Of a stretch of DNA of 64,000 nt, positions 1-45,629 are shown one piece after another. The position numbers and the translations under genes are program-made. The notes under the pieces were generated by a model, which saw only the letters and a program-made list of their open reading frames with translations, did no database searches and was not told the origin of the DNA. Numbering within the stretch: the stretch's first letter is position 1; each line of letters begins with the position of its first letter. This stretch comes from Molanna angustata (Eukaryota; Arthropoda; Insecta; Trichoptera; Molannidae): the NCBI GenBank assembly GCA_963576475.1, contig OY754987.1, positions 5,554,036 to 5,618,035 on the forward strand, read 5' to 3'.

Positions 1-118
1 CTTAATAATTACATATATGATAGGCAAAATTACACTACATCTACATGACAAAAAATGTTAAAATAAAATATTATACAACGAATAATAATAACAAATTGTT
101 ATGTGATAGGTACTATCA

Positions 119-540
119 GTGTATGTTGAGATCCGTGTGTCCTCTCTACATGGTCGTTATCGTTTACATAGTCATGCCATAATTTTTTTGTGTCCTCTAC
201 ATGGTGGTTATCGTTTACATAGTCGTGCCATCCTTTTTTTGTATCATCTACATGGTCGTTATCGTTTACATAGTCATGCCATCCTTTTTTGTGTCCTCTC
301 TACATGGTGGTTATCGTTAACATAGTTGTGCCATCCTTTTTTTGGGCATCCCGAACTCTTATTCCATTCATGTCAGCTTTGAATATTTTCTTCGTCAAGT
401 GTTCTTCATTCATTATTTCCAAGTGGCCAAATCATCTCAATGTGTTAACTTTCATTACGTCTTTTTTCTTCTTACATTCGTTCCTTGTGTCCTCATTTTT
501 TACCCTGTCATACATCATTCTAATATAAGTTCTTCATAGC
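119..540 (-). mobile_element. LINE reverse-transcriptase 3' remnant with internal tandem repeat
   Basis: Read on the minus strand, this resembles the C-terminal tail of a non-LTR reverse transcriptase (GW.D.VND.. block) that recurs at 10020-10330, 34800-35050, 35950-36400 and 55558-55870. The GGATGGCA(C/T)GACTATG segment is tandemly repeated about four times. All frames are broken. Confidence 0.55.
130..345. repeat. about 53-bp tandem repeat, 4 copies
   Basis: Four near-identical units containing catggtcgttatcgtttac and a T-run. They lie inside the LINE remnant and appear to be a local amplification of it. Confidence 0.8.
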
Positions 541-679
541 AATTTCATTTCAACTGCATTTATTATGATTTCGTGCTACTTCTGCCATATCCAGGATTCA
601 CTTGCATACGTCACAATGATAGTTTATACAAAAGCAGTATATTTATTTTGCATGTTATTTATGATATAAATGTTTACAG

Positions 680-762
680 AAACTATGTACCGTCTCGAAA
701 CAAGGCTAAGCCATCAGTGGTACAGCACAGACCACAACCAGCTCCACAGCCTGTACCAACTA
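680..762 (+). CDS. polybromo: polybromo exon n-2 (basic/proline-rich linker)
   Basis: Acceptor tttacag at 673-679, donor GTAAGT at 763. One base completes the previous codon, then 27 codons beginning NYVPSRNKAKP and ending in a PQPAPQPVPT run, then one base of a split codon. The composition fits the disordered linker before the conserved polybromo tail. The homology alone is weak; support comes from phase agreement with the next exon. Confidence 0.7.
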
Positions 763-3083
763 GTAAGTAATATTTATTTTGTATAATGTACATACAAAAT
801 TAGTAGGCTAAAAGAAGGTATATGTGTAATGTTTAAAAATGAATAATGGTCAAGTTGAATTTGTTACAGCTTCAAAATGTATCTAACATTAATTGATGCC
901 TATGTATAAAGCATAAAATATAAATACTTGGGGTCGTATTACAAGAGTTATTTGAGAAAAATGTAAGAAAAGGGTAAGGTCGTGTACAGCGAGAATACTG
1001 CTTACGGCACCTCAACTTTTTTTTATATATTCAAAGGTAGAGGCATTTACATTGTGGGAATTAATTTTAAAAATATAAAAATAACAATGTAACTTTGTTT
1101 ATTTCCACTTATTCATTTTTATTCCACAACTAGTTTCAAGAACTACCGTTCTCTTCTTCAGGTGGCAAATAAATAAGTGGAAATAAACAAAGTTACATTG
1201 TTATTTTAATATTTTTGAAAAACTTATACATTATTCAATCGTATTTAAAAAAAATTCCTTTGATTAGCAAAAATATAGTTAATTTTTGTTAAAATGTACC
1301 ACAAAGATAAAACTCGATATTTGATAAAACAAAAGTATTGTTTGACAGATTGAATAAATATTTTTTCATCATTGACCTTCTTCAGTTGAACTATATCTTT
1401 TAAATTTCATTTGCAATAGTCATGGTTACCCTATATATATATTTTTTTATTATATCATCATTTGCATTTTTAAATTAGTTATAAATAATTTATTAGTACC
1501 GAACTGTCAACAGTTTTATAAATTAATTTTATGTCATCTATGTCTTTCACAAATGTGACTTTATTTAACCTCGAAACAGGTATATCCTAGTGAGGTTGAA
1601 TACATTATATTATATCAATTGTACTCTATGAAATGTATCATTTTATAAAGAAATAGTTTTGTTATGAAATTGTATTGATGACATGACAAATAATTTTACA
1701 CAATATATAACATTTATGTAATGTCTTCAGCAAACATATCGCAGTCGTCCCCGGGTGCTCGAGGATGTCCATCTCCGATGCAGAGTGCTCCACCCCCTCG
1801 TCCCACAGCCCCCGAACCGCTCTTTGTCAGCGTACCACCCAGGCCCCACAGAGTGCAGCATTCTGAAGCCTACATCAGGTATAAACTAGTTTAAGAATCA
1901 TGCCTTTCATTGTTTACCAAACAATTTCTCAACAGATGGAGTCAGATTAAATGTTTCACTATCATTCTCATAGATGGTGATAGTAATTTTACCTTATTTT
2001 AATTTTTTATTTATTTTTAATCACACCATATATACAATGACAATAACAAGTAAATTGCTGCTGCTCAACTAGGAAATCCTGTTCTAGGGCTGTTAGTTAA
2101 ATATAAGCAATTATGACAGGTGATAGTTCCTCAATCACCACCTCAATATACATATTATGGGCTCTTACAAAACAGATCAACCAGGTACTAATGTCCGCCA
2201 TAATACCTGTCACCAATCCAATCTCTGACGCAATTTTCATTTTATTTTCAAGCATTGTGAGAATATCTCACAACATATTAAATACAAGATTCAAATTGGA
2301 TTGATTATATGAGTGGGACTTGTGTAGTCCCTGCACTGTGGTGACTATCTTGATCAATTCTGCTGAAAAAAATTGGATTGATAAGGAAACTCAATTAAAA
2401 GACATTATTGGTGAAAGTTGCGCAAATGCTTAAAGTGATGGTGTAAACTAACCGACTACATATTGTGTCGAGTTCTGTTGGTGCCCAATTTCCTGCTTCT
2501 CTACAATATGTCCAATTCTATAACTTTTTGAACTAAAATAGGAATGTTCTATAATTTTATAATTAAAGTTTTCTTAAACTTAATTTCGTATTATGTAACT
2601 GAAGTTACAAAAACAGAAATTACGAGATTAATGCACCATAGATAGTAATATAAATTCAAATTGTCTTTGGTGCAGACCACAAACACTTACTGCGCACTGT
2701 TCGGCCATGTTTGTTAATGTTACGTCGCCGAAATTAAAATCCCAATTGATCTGCACTAATATTCTCTGATTTTTATTTTCAACATAACACAACACATGTA
2801 AATGATAATGTAATGTGTTTTTCTTTTCAGATATATTGAGGGCTTACACTCTGAACAGAAGTACATCTCACCCTGGGAGAAGAGCTTTATTCCGATGCCA
2901 GCCAATCCCATGGAGGGGACCAGCGCTCATTCCGTGAAGGTTCTGTCCAACTGGTTAAGCGAGGAAGTCACAGCGGCTGCGCCGGGAGAGGAGGGGCAGA
3001 ACAGCCCCAAGATTATCAAGGCTCTATGGGAACTGAGGGACTTGATGCTCAAGGATGCCTTTGCCGTCAGTAAAAATCTATAG
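680..3083 (+). CDS. polybromo: Polybromo-1 (BAF180) homologue, last three exons
   Basis: Three plus-strand exons (680-762, 1731-1878, 2831-3083) join in frame through GT-AG introns and end at TAG. The product is a proline-rich linker followed by HSEAYIRYIEGL and, near the end, ALWELRDLMLKDAF. Both blocks closely match the extreme C-terminus of animal polybromo-1, which I recall as HSEAYLKYIEGL and ALWRLRDLMLRD. Polybromo is the PBAF-specific subunit of the SWI/SNF chromatin remodeller; its six bromodomains, two BAH domains and HMG box would be encoded upstream of this window. The exons are GC-rich against AT-rich introns. The gene points away from the aminopeptidase gene's 5' end; the two 3' ends face each other. 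A donor-like site (CA|GTAAAA) overlaps the last codons, so an alternative last exon is possible. Confidence 0.88.
942..1031. mobile_element. 120-bp MITE family, fragment
   Basis: Begins gggtcgtattacaagagtta and continues to a CTCAAC box, matching the left two-thirds of the elements at 44009-44127 and 45349-45478. The right terminal inverted repeat is missing. Confidence 0.6.
1067..1220. repeat. inverted repeat around a hammerhead-like core
   Basis: Arms of about 47 bp (1067-1113 and 1172-1220) sharing aacaatgtaactttgttt are nearly perfect inverses. The unpaired centre holds the hammerhead-like motif. It lies in the polybromo intron between 763 and 1730. Confidence 0.85.
1124..1165 (-). ncRNA. 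hammerhead-ribozyme-like motif, intact core
   Basis: On the minus strand: stem I strand CCAC, core CTGAAGA (fits CUGANGA), stem II AGAAC/GTTCT closed by GGTA, core GAAA, short self-complementary stem III ACTAGT, unpaired T at the cleavage position, then GTGG closing stem I. Every invariant core base of the hammerhead consensus is present. Minimal hammerheads with weak stem III are known in Penelope-like retroelements and some satellites. The fold was drawn by eye. Confidence 0.6.
1221..1730. other. polybromo intron, no feature seen
   Basis: AT-rich intron sequence with no open frame, tandem array or copy of the repeat families found elsewhere in the window. Confidence 0.6.
1731..1878 (+). 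CDS. polybromo: polybromo exon n-1 (Pro-rich, HSEAYIR)
   Basis: Acceptor tcttcag at 1724-1730, donor AG|GTATAA at 1879. The frame is open through 48 codons: SQSSPGARG, a PPPRPTAPEP stretch, then RVQHSEAYI ending in the split Arg codon. The last residues are the start of the conserved polybromo C-terminal block. Confidence 0.88.
1879..2830. other. polybromo last intron, no feature seen
   Basis: AT-rich intron bounded by GTATAA and tcttttcag. A short open frame at 2113-2304 has no recognisable content. Confidence 0.6.
2831..3083 (+). CDS. polybromo: polybromo last exon (conserved C-terminal block)
   Basis: Acceptor tcttttcag at 2822-2830; the stop TAG is at 3081-3083. The exon encodes YIEGLHSEQKYISPWEK, a variable middle (SNWLSEEV, PGEEGQNSPK) and IKALWELRDLMLKDAF before VSKNL-stop. 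The spacing of the two conserved blocks is like that in vertebrate PBRM1. No good AATAAA follows within the next 100 bases. Confidence 0.9.
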
Positions 3084-4190
3084 AAATAGATTTTAACTTA
3101 TCTTTTTCTTGTAGAGCATCAGTGGTGTGACCAAGATGTTATTTTGAAAATAACATGACATAGTAAGGTTTGTTTGATTCTGCTCAACAGTTTCTGTTTG
3201 GAGCCGTATCGTACATTGAATGTCGAAAACAGCATTTTCAGAGTATTTTACCATTGAAAAGATTTAATTGCTGTAAAATATTACTGAATGTGTTAGAACA
3301 TATTATATACAAGTATTGAAAGAACTGGTCGTCAACGTTTGAAGTTGCGCCACATTCTTGTAGGCCAGTTGAATTACAACTGTGTTTTTTTTTTTTATAA
3401 ATTTTCACAAAAATATTTATACTAATTTTGTTCAATTTCTAATTTTTTTGTGTTTGAAATAGAAGAAAAAGATAAGAACTAATGCAATACTTAATATTTA
3501 CAATATTGTTGGGAATGCCTACATTGGCAGCTTAAATAATTAAATATTATATAAATGTTGGATTGTGGAGAAAGAATACTCCATTTTGTCAAATATACTT
3601 AATTTTTTTCATCTGCCTTCAATTCTCTAGCTTTTAAGTTAGCACTTATAAAATTTATTAATAATTCATTCAAATTATTATAGTATTATGTTTTCATATT
3701 TGTCTAGTTTTTATATTTGAAACTTTTGTATTAAAACGGACCATTAAGAAAAAGGTTTTTATTTATTTATCATCCTAAGAAATTACATTTATCTTTTATT
3801 ACTTCTTCAACAAACCTTTTACACCAAAAGAGTAATTGGCTATTAAGAACTGCATGAGAAGTAAATATCATTAAACCTCTGCTGAGAATTAACACGGAAT
3901 TCAAAACACACACTACTCATTGGCGGTCAGAATATTTTATATAGATTAAGTCAACAAACATATAATATCATCGTTCAAGGCTGTGTTTTGATACAACACT
4001 CGACGTCGGGCGTCGGATATACCTGAAGTTACAGATTATGGCGTTTTTCACACCAATCTCACTGAATGCTTTCAAGCGGCGTTTCAATCTGAATGCCGCA
4101 TCGGGTGTTTTAAATGTCAAATATCATTTATCATACATGTCTCTTTTTAGATCATATTTTCATGGAAAGACAACAATTGGGCAGTGGAGT
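3084..4190. other. polybromo 3' UTR and intergenic DNA
   Basis: No coding potential. The 3' UTR end could not be placed. Confidence 0.5.
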
Positions 4191-4194
4191 AAAT

Positions 4195-4480
4195 AATGAT
4201 CTCTGACCTTTTATTGAAAATTTTTGAATGATATTTTTATAAATTAACCTCTTTGTGACAAAATAGATACCACAGAAATAATAGAAGCCATCATTCCACA
4301 GATAAAATCGAAGTCAACAGATACTATCAGGAGTTTTTCACCCGACAATTTTACTGAGAGTTCGGTGCGTATTTTCAACTTTCAAACTCAACGCCACAGA
4401 GTGTCTTTCGAATGTCTGTTTCCGGTCATTATGAACGGCTTAGAGAGTCACTAAGTGCACTCGGCATTCATTGTGAACGC
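4195..4480 (+). repeat. dispersed repeat, copy 1 of 2 (partner at 27187)
   Basis: Shares long blocks with 27187-27505, for example ctctgaccttttat, gaatgatatttttataaatt and gagagtcactaagtgcactc, in the same order and orientation. It ends in ttcattgtgaacgc. Probably a non-autonomous DNA element; the borders are not resolved. Confidence 0.6.
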
Positions 4481-4509
4481 AGCCCAAGTTATACCATTTT
4501 GAGCCCAAG

Positions 4510-5720
4510 TTGCGCCCTTTAATTGATATTTAATACAGATTATCAAAATGCTTTGCATTTGATGGATTGTGGTGCCTTTGTATATCGCCAGAAGAAGTAT
4601 TGCACTAAGCCAAGGGCTATTGGCGATCAAGAGGTTTCTTCTAGCTTTCATCATCATCATCCACGCTCATCACCACTTCTCATACCGCTGTCAAAAAAAT
4701 CTGCTACTGTAGCTACCTACTGTGTATCAATAATATTTGCACTTATGAGTTGGCGACCTCAAAAACAGTCGACTTCCTGCTTGTCGTTCGAAAAAAAAAC
4801 ATCTTTTTATACGGCGTCATTGTGACCATCGCCAATTAATAAAACTCGCTTATTTCCGACTGCTACCATTACTGCATAGTCTTCCCTATCTTCACCGCAT
4901 AATTGTTCAATAACATCGCAGATTACAAATATTTTAACCGCTTAACAGCACTTTATCGCAGTATTTCAATCTCTTCAACATTATCAATAATGCACGCTAA
5001 CACTGCAGGAAAGGAGTGCCTTCTGTCCAAAGATCTGCCAACCTACTAAAGGTAAGTGCATTATTTCCTTTTGGTATGTATATGAGGTGTCTGTTGAATT
5101 GTCAACGAGCAATGTTCTTATATCTTGTCTATAGATTATAAATAAATGTATATTCAATAAATGTATAAATGTATATCCTGTTCCTATTATTATTAATGTA
5201 ATCATCCTTCAATAAAAGTACAAGTAAATAATAAAAACGTGTTTTCTGTTTCTGTCTGGTGTGTGTCTGGTCTAAAACCTTTATTTCACTCACAGTGTCC
5301 ATAATTATCGAAGTGCAGTGCATAAATCTCAACATAACATTACCATATCAAATTAATGAATAAATTATTGAACCAGCAATTCCCCACTTCACCAATATTG
5401 TAATTGAAAAGGTGCTATGAAATTTATATTCAGAAAGCAAAGAGAGGTATAATTAAATTTAAATTGAGTAAAAACAAAGTGGTTTTAGATAAATAATTTA
5501 ATTTCAATAAAAATGTAGATTTTCTTAAAATATTTCAAGATTGTTTTTATAAAAAAATACATAGTATAAATAAATGCTCACATATTTATTAATAAAGAAA
5601 CAATAAGTCAGTAGAGCTCAGTTTTCCAGGAGACATAGAAACCTTTTAATTTGAAAATTTCAACAAATAAATCTTTTTTTCTATACCGTAAGTTTTTGGT
5701 TATGTTTTGTATATTATGGC
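4510..5720. other. intergenic, no gene seen
   Basis: Open frames at 4523-4825 and 4984-5335 have low-complexity or repetitive composition and no family signature. Confidence 0.5.
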
Positions 5721-5722
5721 TT

Positions 5723-6034
5723 ACTATGTCCTATTCTAATTTGTTTCAGAGTACGAAAACGTCTATAACCAACGGGCGACTTGTGCAAAAGGAATTCATT
5801 CACACGGTTTGACGAAATGAGTCCCGTATAAATGCAGTCAACTTTTTAACATTTCTCATATATTAAAATTGTGACGGATAAATTTTAGTATATGAGAAAT
5901 GTCAAAGAGTTGACTGCATTTATGCGGGACTCATTACATCACACCGCGCGGGGATAAAATCCTTTTACCTACGGTCACCCATTGATTTAGACGTTTTCGT
6001 ATTCTATTCTGAAACGAATCAGAATATGACATAG
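5723..6034. mobile_element. MITE with about 150-bp terminal inverted repeats
   Basis: The ends read actatgtcctattct and, inverted, actatgtcatattct. The arms stay alignable through cagagtacgaaaacgtct, ggactcatt and atgcagtcaact to a centre near 5875. A second, interrupted copy lies at 20895-22985. No transposase. The borders are within a few bases; the target duplication is unclear. Confidence 0.8.
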
Positions 6035-6324
6035 TGTGCTTCATGTTGATTGGGTAGATTTTGTTGTGTATTTGCAAAATATCTGAAATACTGACAATAC
6101 ATTTTCTGTTTCTTAATTAATAAATTCATTTAACCACTTAACTGGTTAGCTGAGTGTCCCTTGTCGTGGATTGCAACTGTGTATTGACGAGCACGAGCTT
6201 TGGTCGGACATAAATTGTTTTAATTTCATTGCCAGTGCTTTCCCCTAGCGATATATATTTGTGAGACAACGAGGCCAAACAGCAATCGGGCAGATTGTGT
6301 TTTTGTTTGTTTTAGTGTTTATAT

Positions 6325-6480
6325 TTCCGTCAAGTCTGGTCAAATGGCAGAATGAAAATCCTTCATTTAGATATTTGATTTTTAAAATTTCCAATTATAA
6401 TACTCTTGCTACATATGTTTATAACGTGGGTTGCCACCATGATATGGGTTACCATGGAAACGGGACTTGCCCTGCATTTT
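6325..6480. mobile_element. possible degenerate MITE (19387 family)
   Basis: Starts caagtctggtcaaatggc and ends gggacttgccctgc, like the ends of 19387-19552, with a catgatatgggtta block inside. The similarity is patchy. Confidence 0.3.
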
Positions 6481-6784
6481 TTTTAATAAAATGTAAACAA
6501 AACTGACAATGTTTGGACACCCTTTCTTGCAAGAATCCATCAGTTAAGTGGTTAATACATATATTTACTTGTAGCATAATGGATTGTTTTTTCTGTTTCA
6601 ATATATTATGTGTAGGTACTGTCACGAAAAAAAATATATTAAAATTAATGAATAAATAAATATAACAAAGTATTTTTGTATTAGGAAAGTTTTCGCCAAA
6701 GTGACTCAGCTTTATCAAGGTCAAAAATGAAACTTGCAATTTAAAAAAAAAATCATCCTACACTACAGCATTTACAGCGTTGCC

Positions 6785-7860
6785 ACTTGTGTGGGTGGAG
6801 TTAGCGTGATTTTACTATTTTTAAAATCACTAACTCCATTTTTGTTTAAATTGGTTTCATTTTAGACCTTAATAATTACGAGTCGCCTTGGCGAAAACGT
6901 TCAGTCATTGTAATAAAATTTTGTGGAAAATTACTCTTATATTTGTTTATTAATTTCCACTCTGTCAACACCCAAACTTTAGATAATACATATATTAGTT
7001 CAAAAATGGAAAACGGGATTTTTTTGGGCTTCTCTGGTTCTTCCACGATCCATAACTCATATTATGGCACTTGCAAATAAGATCAAAACTTAAGTTCGGA
7101 TAGCAATAATTATATTTTAATTTTGTGATCACTCCAAAAGTTGCTTTTTTTACTTTTCCAAATATATTTGAAAAAGCATAGATTTTTTTTATTATTAAGA
7201 ACAAAATTACATTTAATACTCAAGATTACATTTCAATAAACTAAAGGCCTCCTTGATCATCATCAAAAACACGCTACAGTAAAGGTCAAGCAGCCATAGT
7301 AGTATATTTATGGTGTATAGTGTTGTGATTACAAGATGGTATGAGAGGATCCACGAAGAAACCTGCCGACACGAAGGAAGTAAGTCACCAGCAAGGTATG
7401 TGTAACATTGTTTCATATACCTTGTTTCTACCTTTCATTGTTTCAGTATGCTTATCATTTTACAGGTAACCCTCGTTCATCGCGACTCTGGAGAGTGCGG
7501 AATCGTTATAACGCAGTATTTAAAAAAATACATTCTCATCATACATAAATTCACCAGTGACAGAAAATGAAATGTCCATAGTCTGCATCTGCGACAGGGC
7601 GTGAAGGCTACATGAGCTTTTTCGCATATTCTTTGCAATTTGTTTCCCGCGTTAAAGAGATCACACAATGCGAATGTGGTGTTCTTTCTTGTTCCTGTTA
7701 AGGGTTGTTGTGTATTATTTAACAGAAAATTTTTACGTAATAAGACATAGAAAAGCCAAACAAGTTTATCTAAATTCATCATTGCAAGGCGAAATAATGA
7801 ATTATAGTGTGTATGACATAATTAGTTACGTAATATGTATTTAATTTTTTTTTAATACTC
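6785..7860. other. intergenic, one small hairpin
   Basis: A hairpin at about 6802-6840 (ggagttag / ctaactcc arms) is the only structure noted. No gene is evident between the polybromo and APN 3' ends. Confidence 0.5.
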
Positions 7861-7862
7861 CG

Positions 7863-7868
7863 TTTATT
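7863..7868 (-). terminator. candidate poly(A) signal of the APN gene
   Basis: AATAAA on the minus strand about 300 bases after the APN stop codon, giving a 3' UTR of ordinary length. It is chosen as the first canonical hexamer seen downstream of the stop; no transcript evidence is available. Confidence 0.4.
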
Positions 7869-8165
7869 GCAGAATTTCGCTTATCACAGCTCTGTTCTGA
7901 ACATATCCCTGGTGATGAACTAGGGTTACCTATAGTTATAGAATGTGCAGAGCATAATGAAGCAAATAGGTAGGTAGGTTCTAAGCATAGATTGAAATTA
8001 GAATTGGAATCTAGTTTTGAGAGTAAAGTCGCTGCTCTCATCAGTTTAGTCTGTGTGCAGTTTTGTTCATACGTTATAATGTTGTACTGGTCTAACTGCT
8101 AACAATCTATAAAAATAAATTAAGTACATGATTGTGTTTCCGTCGCAGCCAATGCAACGGATGTC

Positions 8166-42488
<34,323 letters not shown>

Positions 42489-42507
42489 CGCAAGACTGCC
42501 TTACCTG
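42489..42507 (-). other. APN 5' UTR with candidate splice acceptor
   Basis: On the minus strand the bases just before the start ATG read ttttcag|gtaaggcag|tcttgcg. Two AG acceptors (exon from 42504 or 42495) sit behind a pyrimidine-rich stretch. A non-coding first exon further upstream is therefore likely. No convincing TATA box is seen near the ATG. Confidence 0.4.
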
Positions 42508-42544
42508 AAAATACATAACATTACCAACTTTTATTATAATATAA

Positions 42545-43362
42545 CTAGTTGCATTTAACACATGAGATACAACTATCGATGGCGATAGAATGCATAATTG
42601 ACCTACCAAACTAAAAACACTTAAACACAAATTTATAAATATTTTAAGATATTTTGTTTTCTATATAAAACATCAAGATAGGATAGTATGGAGGTCAGTC
42701 TGTTTTTCCTACCCAGAATATGAAAACAGCGTGATGTATGTTTGTATATTAAGTAGGTATCAAACCTACAATGTTAATATTTTTTATAGATAATTAAATT
42801 ATCTAGTTGGGGTGTTTCGGCTTTTTTCGATATTTTTTAAAAACACATATTATCATAAAAAAATGATTTCCTTTAAAAAAAATGTCTGAGAAACCCTGGT
42901 ATTTTTTTGAAAAAATAAATTTGAGATTTTGTATATGTCTATATTTATACCAATTTACAGGGTTCTACCTTAGGTATATGGTTTTGAGATATATGGAAAA
43001 ATAAAGTAAAAATCAAAATTGATAACCCCTGAGAAAAAAAAATCAAAATTCTGAGTATAAAAGTTTTATAGGCCTGTAACTACCTATATATTTTGAAATT
43101 TTGGGCTCTGTGAATTGAGCGGATCAAAAGTTATAAGGGGGACGACGTCGACGACAAACACAGACACACAAAATGTTCTACTTCAAATTCTGAATACATC
43201 CATATATATAGAACATATATGCTACGAAGCCTCTAAGTTGGTGTTTTTGGCATGCAAAAAGTCCACTACACCATACAAAATTTTCCTTCATACACTCGTC
43301 TTGGCTTAAAACTGTCGATTCATTATGAGAATTAAATTCTCTTAAAGGAATCGACATTTGGA
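42545..43362 (-). mobile_element. Helitron-like element, copy H3
   Basis: Full ends on the minus strand: TCCAAATGTCGATTCC at 43362 and CTAG at 42548-42545 followed by T. The 3' hairpin is catgtgtt aaatg type. It lies just 57 bases upstream of the APN start codon. Confidence 0.8.
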
Positions 43363-43504
43363 AAAGAAATATTTTTTACATTATATGACGGACTTATTGC
43401 TCGTGGGCAATTTCTGATAGTGAACTACATTTTTTTATCGAATATCGATTACAAACAAGTAGGTAAACAATCCAAAAATTAAATAATATTTCAGGCGGAG
43501 TTCA

Positions 43505-43890
43505 GGGGTGACATCTGTGCGAGAACATTGTCACCTTATGCATAAGGACTGTTGTTTTCTATTCCTCCAAGTTGTTTTCATTGTTTATAAAAAAAAACAA
43601 CTTCTCAATAGATGGCGTAGCAAAAAGGTTTCTTCGTTACTTCATAGATGGCGATGGAAAAAACAGCTTATTTTCAAGCGATCTGTTTCTCATTATTCAA
43701 ATATATAGAAATTTCAAAATTGCATTGATAAGGGAACTCAATAAGAAGGAATAATTGTTGAACATTGCGCAAGCGCATAAAGTATCACGTAAATCAGACG
43801 ATGACTAGTCGTAAGCCCAGTAAGTGCCTCAAGTTCCTGGATCTCCTATATATTCCAACTTCGTCTCTATCGAGAAGTTGAAAATTTGTC
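43505..43890 (-). repeat. dispersed repeat R, copy 2
   Basis: Inverse of 16185-16545 (aacattgcgcaagcgcataa, attccaacttcgtctctatc). Ends in a gacaaattttcaact-type segment on the minus strand. Confidence 0.65.
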
Positions 43891-44008
43891 AAAAAACATA
43901 TTTTATTACATCATTTTCGAGGTGGCTTTTAACAACATAGAAAATACTTCATAAACCGACGCCACTTATATCTTTTTTTGGAAAATACTGCGCTGAAATA
44001 CATAATAA

Positions 44009-44127
44009 AGGTCGTATTACGGAAGTTATTTGAGAATAATATAAGAAAAACTTGAGGTTTTGTAAGCAGTATTCTCGCAGTACGGGACCTTACCTTTTTC
44101 TTACATTTTTCTCGTAATACGACTCAA
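44009..44127. mobile_element. 120-bp MITE, complete
   Basis: Ends gtcgtattacggaagttatt and, inverted, gtcgtattacgagaaaaatg. The centre has gcagtattctcgcagtacgg. Confidence 0.8.
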
Positions 44128-44289
44128 TGTCTATACGTAAATAATCGACCCCAAAGTCAGTCGATGTTATAAAGATTTATATGGTACATATTGCAAGGCT
44201 TTTGCAAATTCAAGAATGTGAAGATGAATTTATACCCCCTTATTTTATGATTCCCTGCTAAGACAAAAGATCTTTCATTCTCATTCTTA

Positions 44290-44990
44290 TCATTAAATTA
44301 TTTTAAACATTTTGTACTTACACAACATGTTCATAATGGCAGGCTTATTTTCATATAGTAATATCTTCCAGCCAACCATATTCACTTGTGAGGTAAATTG
44401 TGTTTTTGACACGTACCAGTTTATGTGAATAAAATATAAAACAAAAACAATAAAAAAACGGATGAGAGGAAGGGACAAGGATAGGATAAGGAGACAAATT
44501 TAAGTTTAATGTGAAAGGAAATGATTCCTCAGATTTATTTTGAAAGCGGAAAGTGTTAATGAAGCTCGAAGTTGCGATGGGATGTGAGTCCAAAGACGAG
44601 CTGCTTGTACGTAGAAAGATGTGGTGAAAAAGGAAGTATTGTGTACGTGTTTAGAGAGGAAGTGAAATTGATTTCGTAGATAAACTGGAGCGTTGGGGTA
44701 GTATAGATCATGTAAGTATAGAAGTGTGAGGGTATGTAGGTTCCTACGCTGCCTGATTGGTTATCATCTTAGTAGGGTTCGGTATTCCGATGTGGTCATT
44801 TTTTTCAATTTAAAGATATATCGAACGCATGTATTTTGTAATATCTCCAATTAATCTAAGAGTTCTTGTTTCGCGTCTAAATAACATACGGTAGCGTAAT
44901 CAAGGAAAGTGACTAATATTGATTGACATAAAGATATTTTACATTCATTCATTCTTAAAAACATTTTATTCATTTTTTTTTCATTCTCTA
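44290..44990 (-). mobile_element. LINE (CR1/jockey-type) RT C-terminus and 3' UTR
   Basis: On the minus strand LCQSILVTFLDYATVCYLDA then LQNACIRYIF-like sequence and AARLWTHIPSQLR follow the usual RT C-terminal order, with stops in between. The 3' UTR (left) matches 37425-37690. Confidence 0.75.
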
Positions 44991-45348
44991 TCACACCGTA
45001 CCCACACTCTGTATTTACGAAAGTAGATACCATCAGGTATTATTATCTTCTAGATATGTCTCTGCCAACAATTATTGATTATAATGTATGTATGTACTAC
45101 ATGGATGTTACAAATCTAGTTTGACTGGTATTATTATTTGATGTTAAGCACTTAAGCGTTCATCAACTTTACTAACGCGATTTCATTTACAGAGATCGCT
45201 CCATTTACGCAGATGTGAAAAAACTAAATAAAAATGCCAATTAGGTATGTATGTAATTATTATCAATTTAACGTGAACTGTCGTAAAGTATCATACTGAA
45301 AATCAGTTGTTGGGGTCTTGTCCTTCCGCAAGATAGCTGAGTATCGTC

Positions 45349-45478
45349 TTTTAAGAACTCCTACAGGAGTTATTTGAGGAAAATGTAGTAAAAAGGTAAA
45401 GTCCCGAACTGCGAGAATACTTCTAACGGAACCTCAACTTTTTCTTACATTATTCTTAAATAACTCCTGTAATACGAC
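45349..45478. mobile_element. 120-bp MITE, complete
   Basis: ctacaggagttatttgagga and, inverted at the right, gtcgtattacaggagttatt. Shares the cgagaatactt..acggaacctc centre. Confidence 0.8.
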
Positions 45479-45625
45479 CCTACTAAGTGTCTTATTATGG
45501 GAGTTATGTATTTAAGAAAATGGAAAGTCCGTACTGTGAGATTATGGGTCCGTACTGTGAGATTATTACGGGTTTTCATATAGTTTACTTAAATACCTAC
45601 CTCCAGTAATTTGACCCTATATCTA
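45479..45625. mobile_element. 120-bp MITE, diverged tandem neighbour
   Basis: gtcttattatgggagttatg on the left and cctccagtaatttgaccc on the right; a ccgtactgtgagattat block is duplicated inside. Confidence 0.6.
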
Positions 45626-45629
45626 GTGA

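Noticed and set aside
4523..4825. 100-residue open frame
   Set aside because: Serine/histidine-rich translation with no domain, no splice context and no conserved neighbour.
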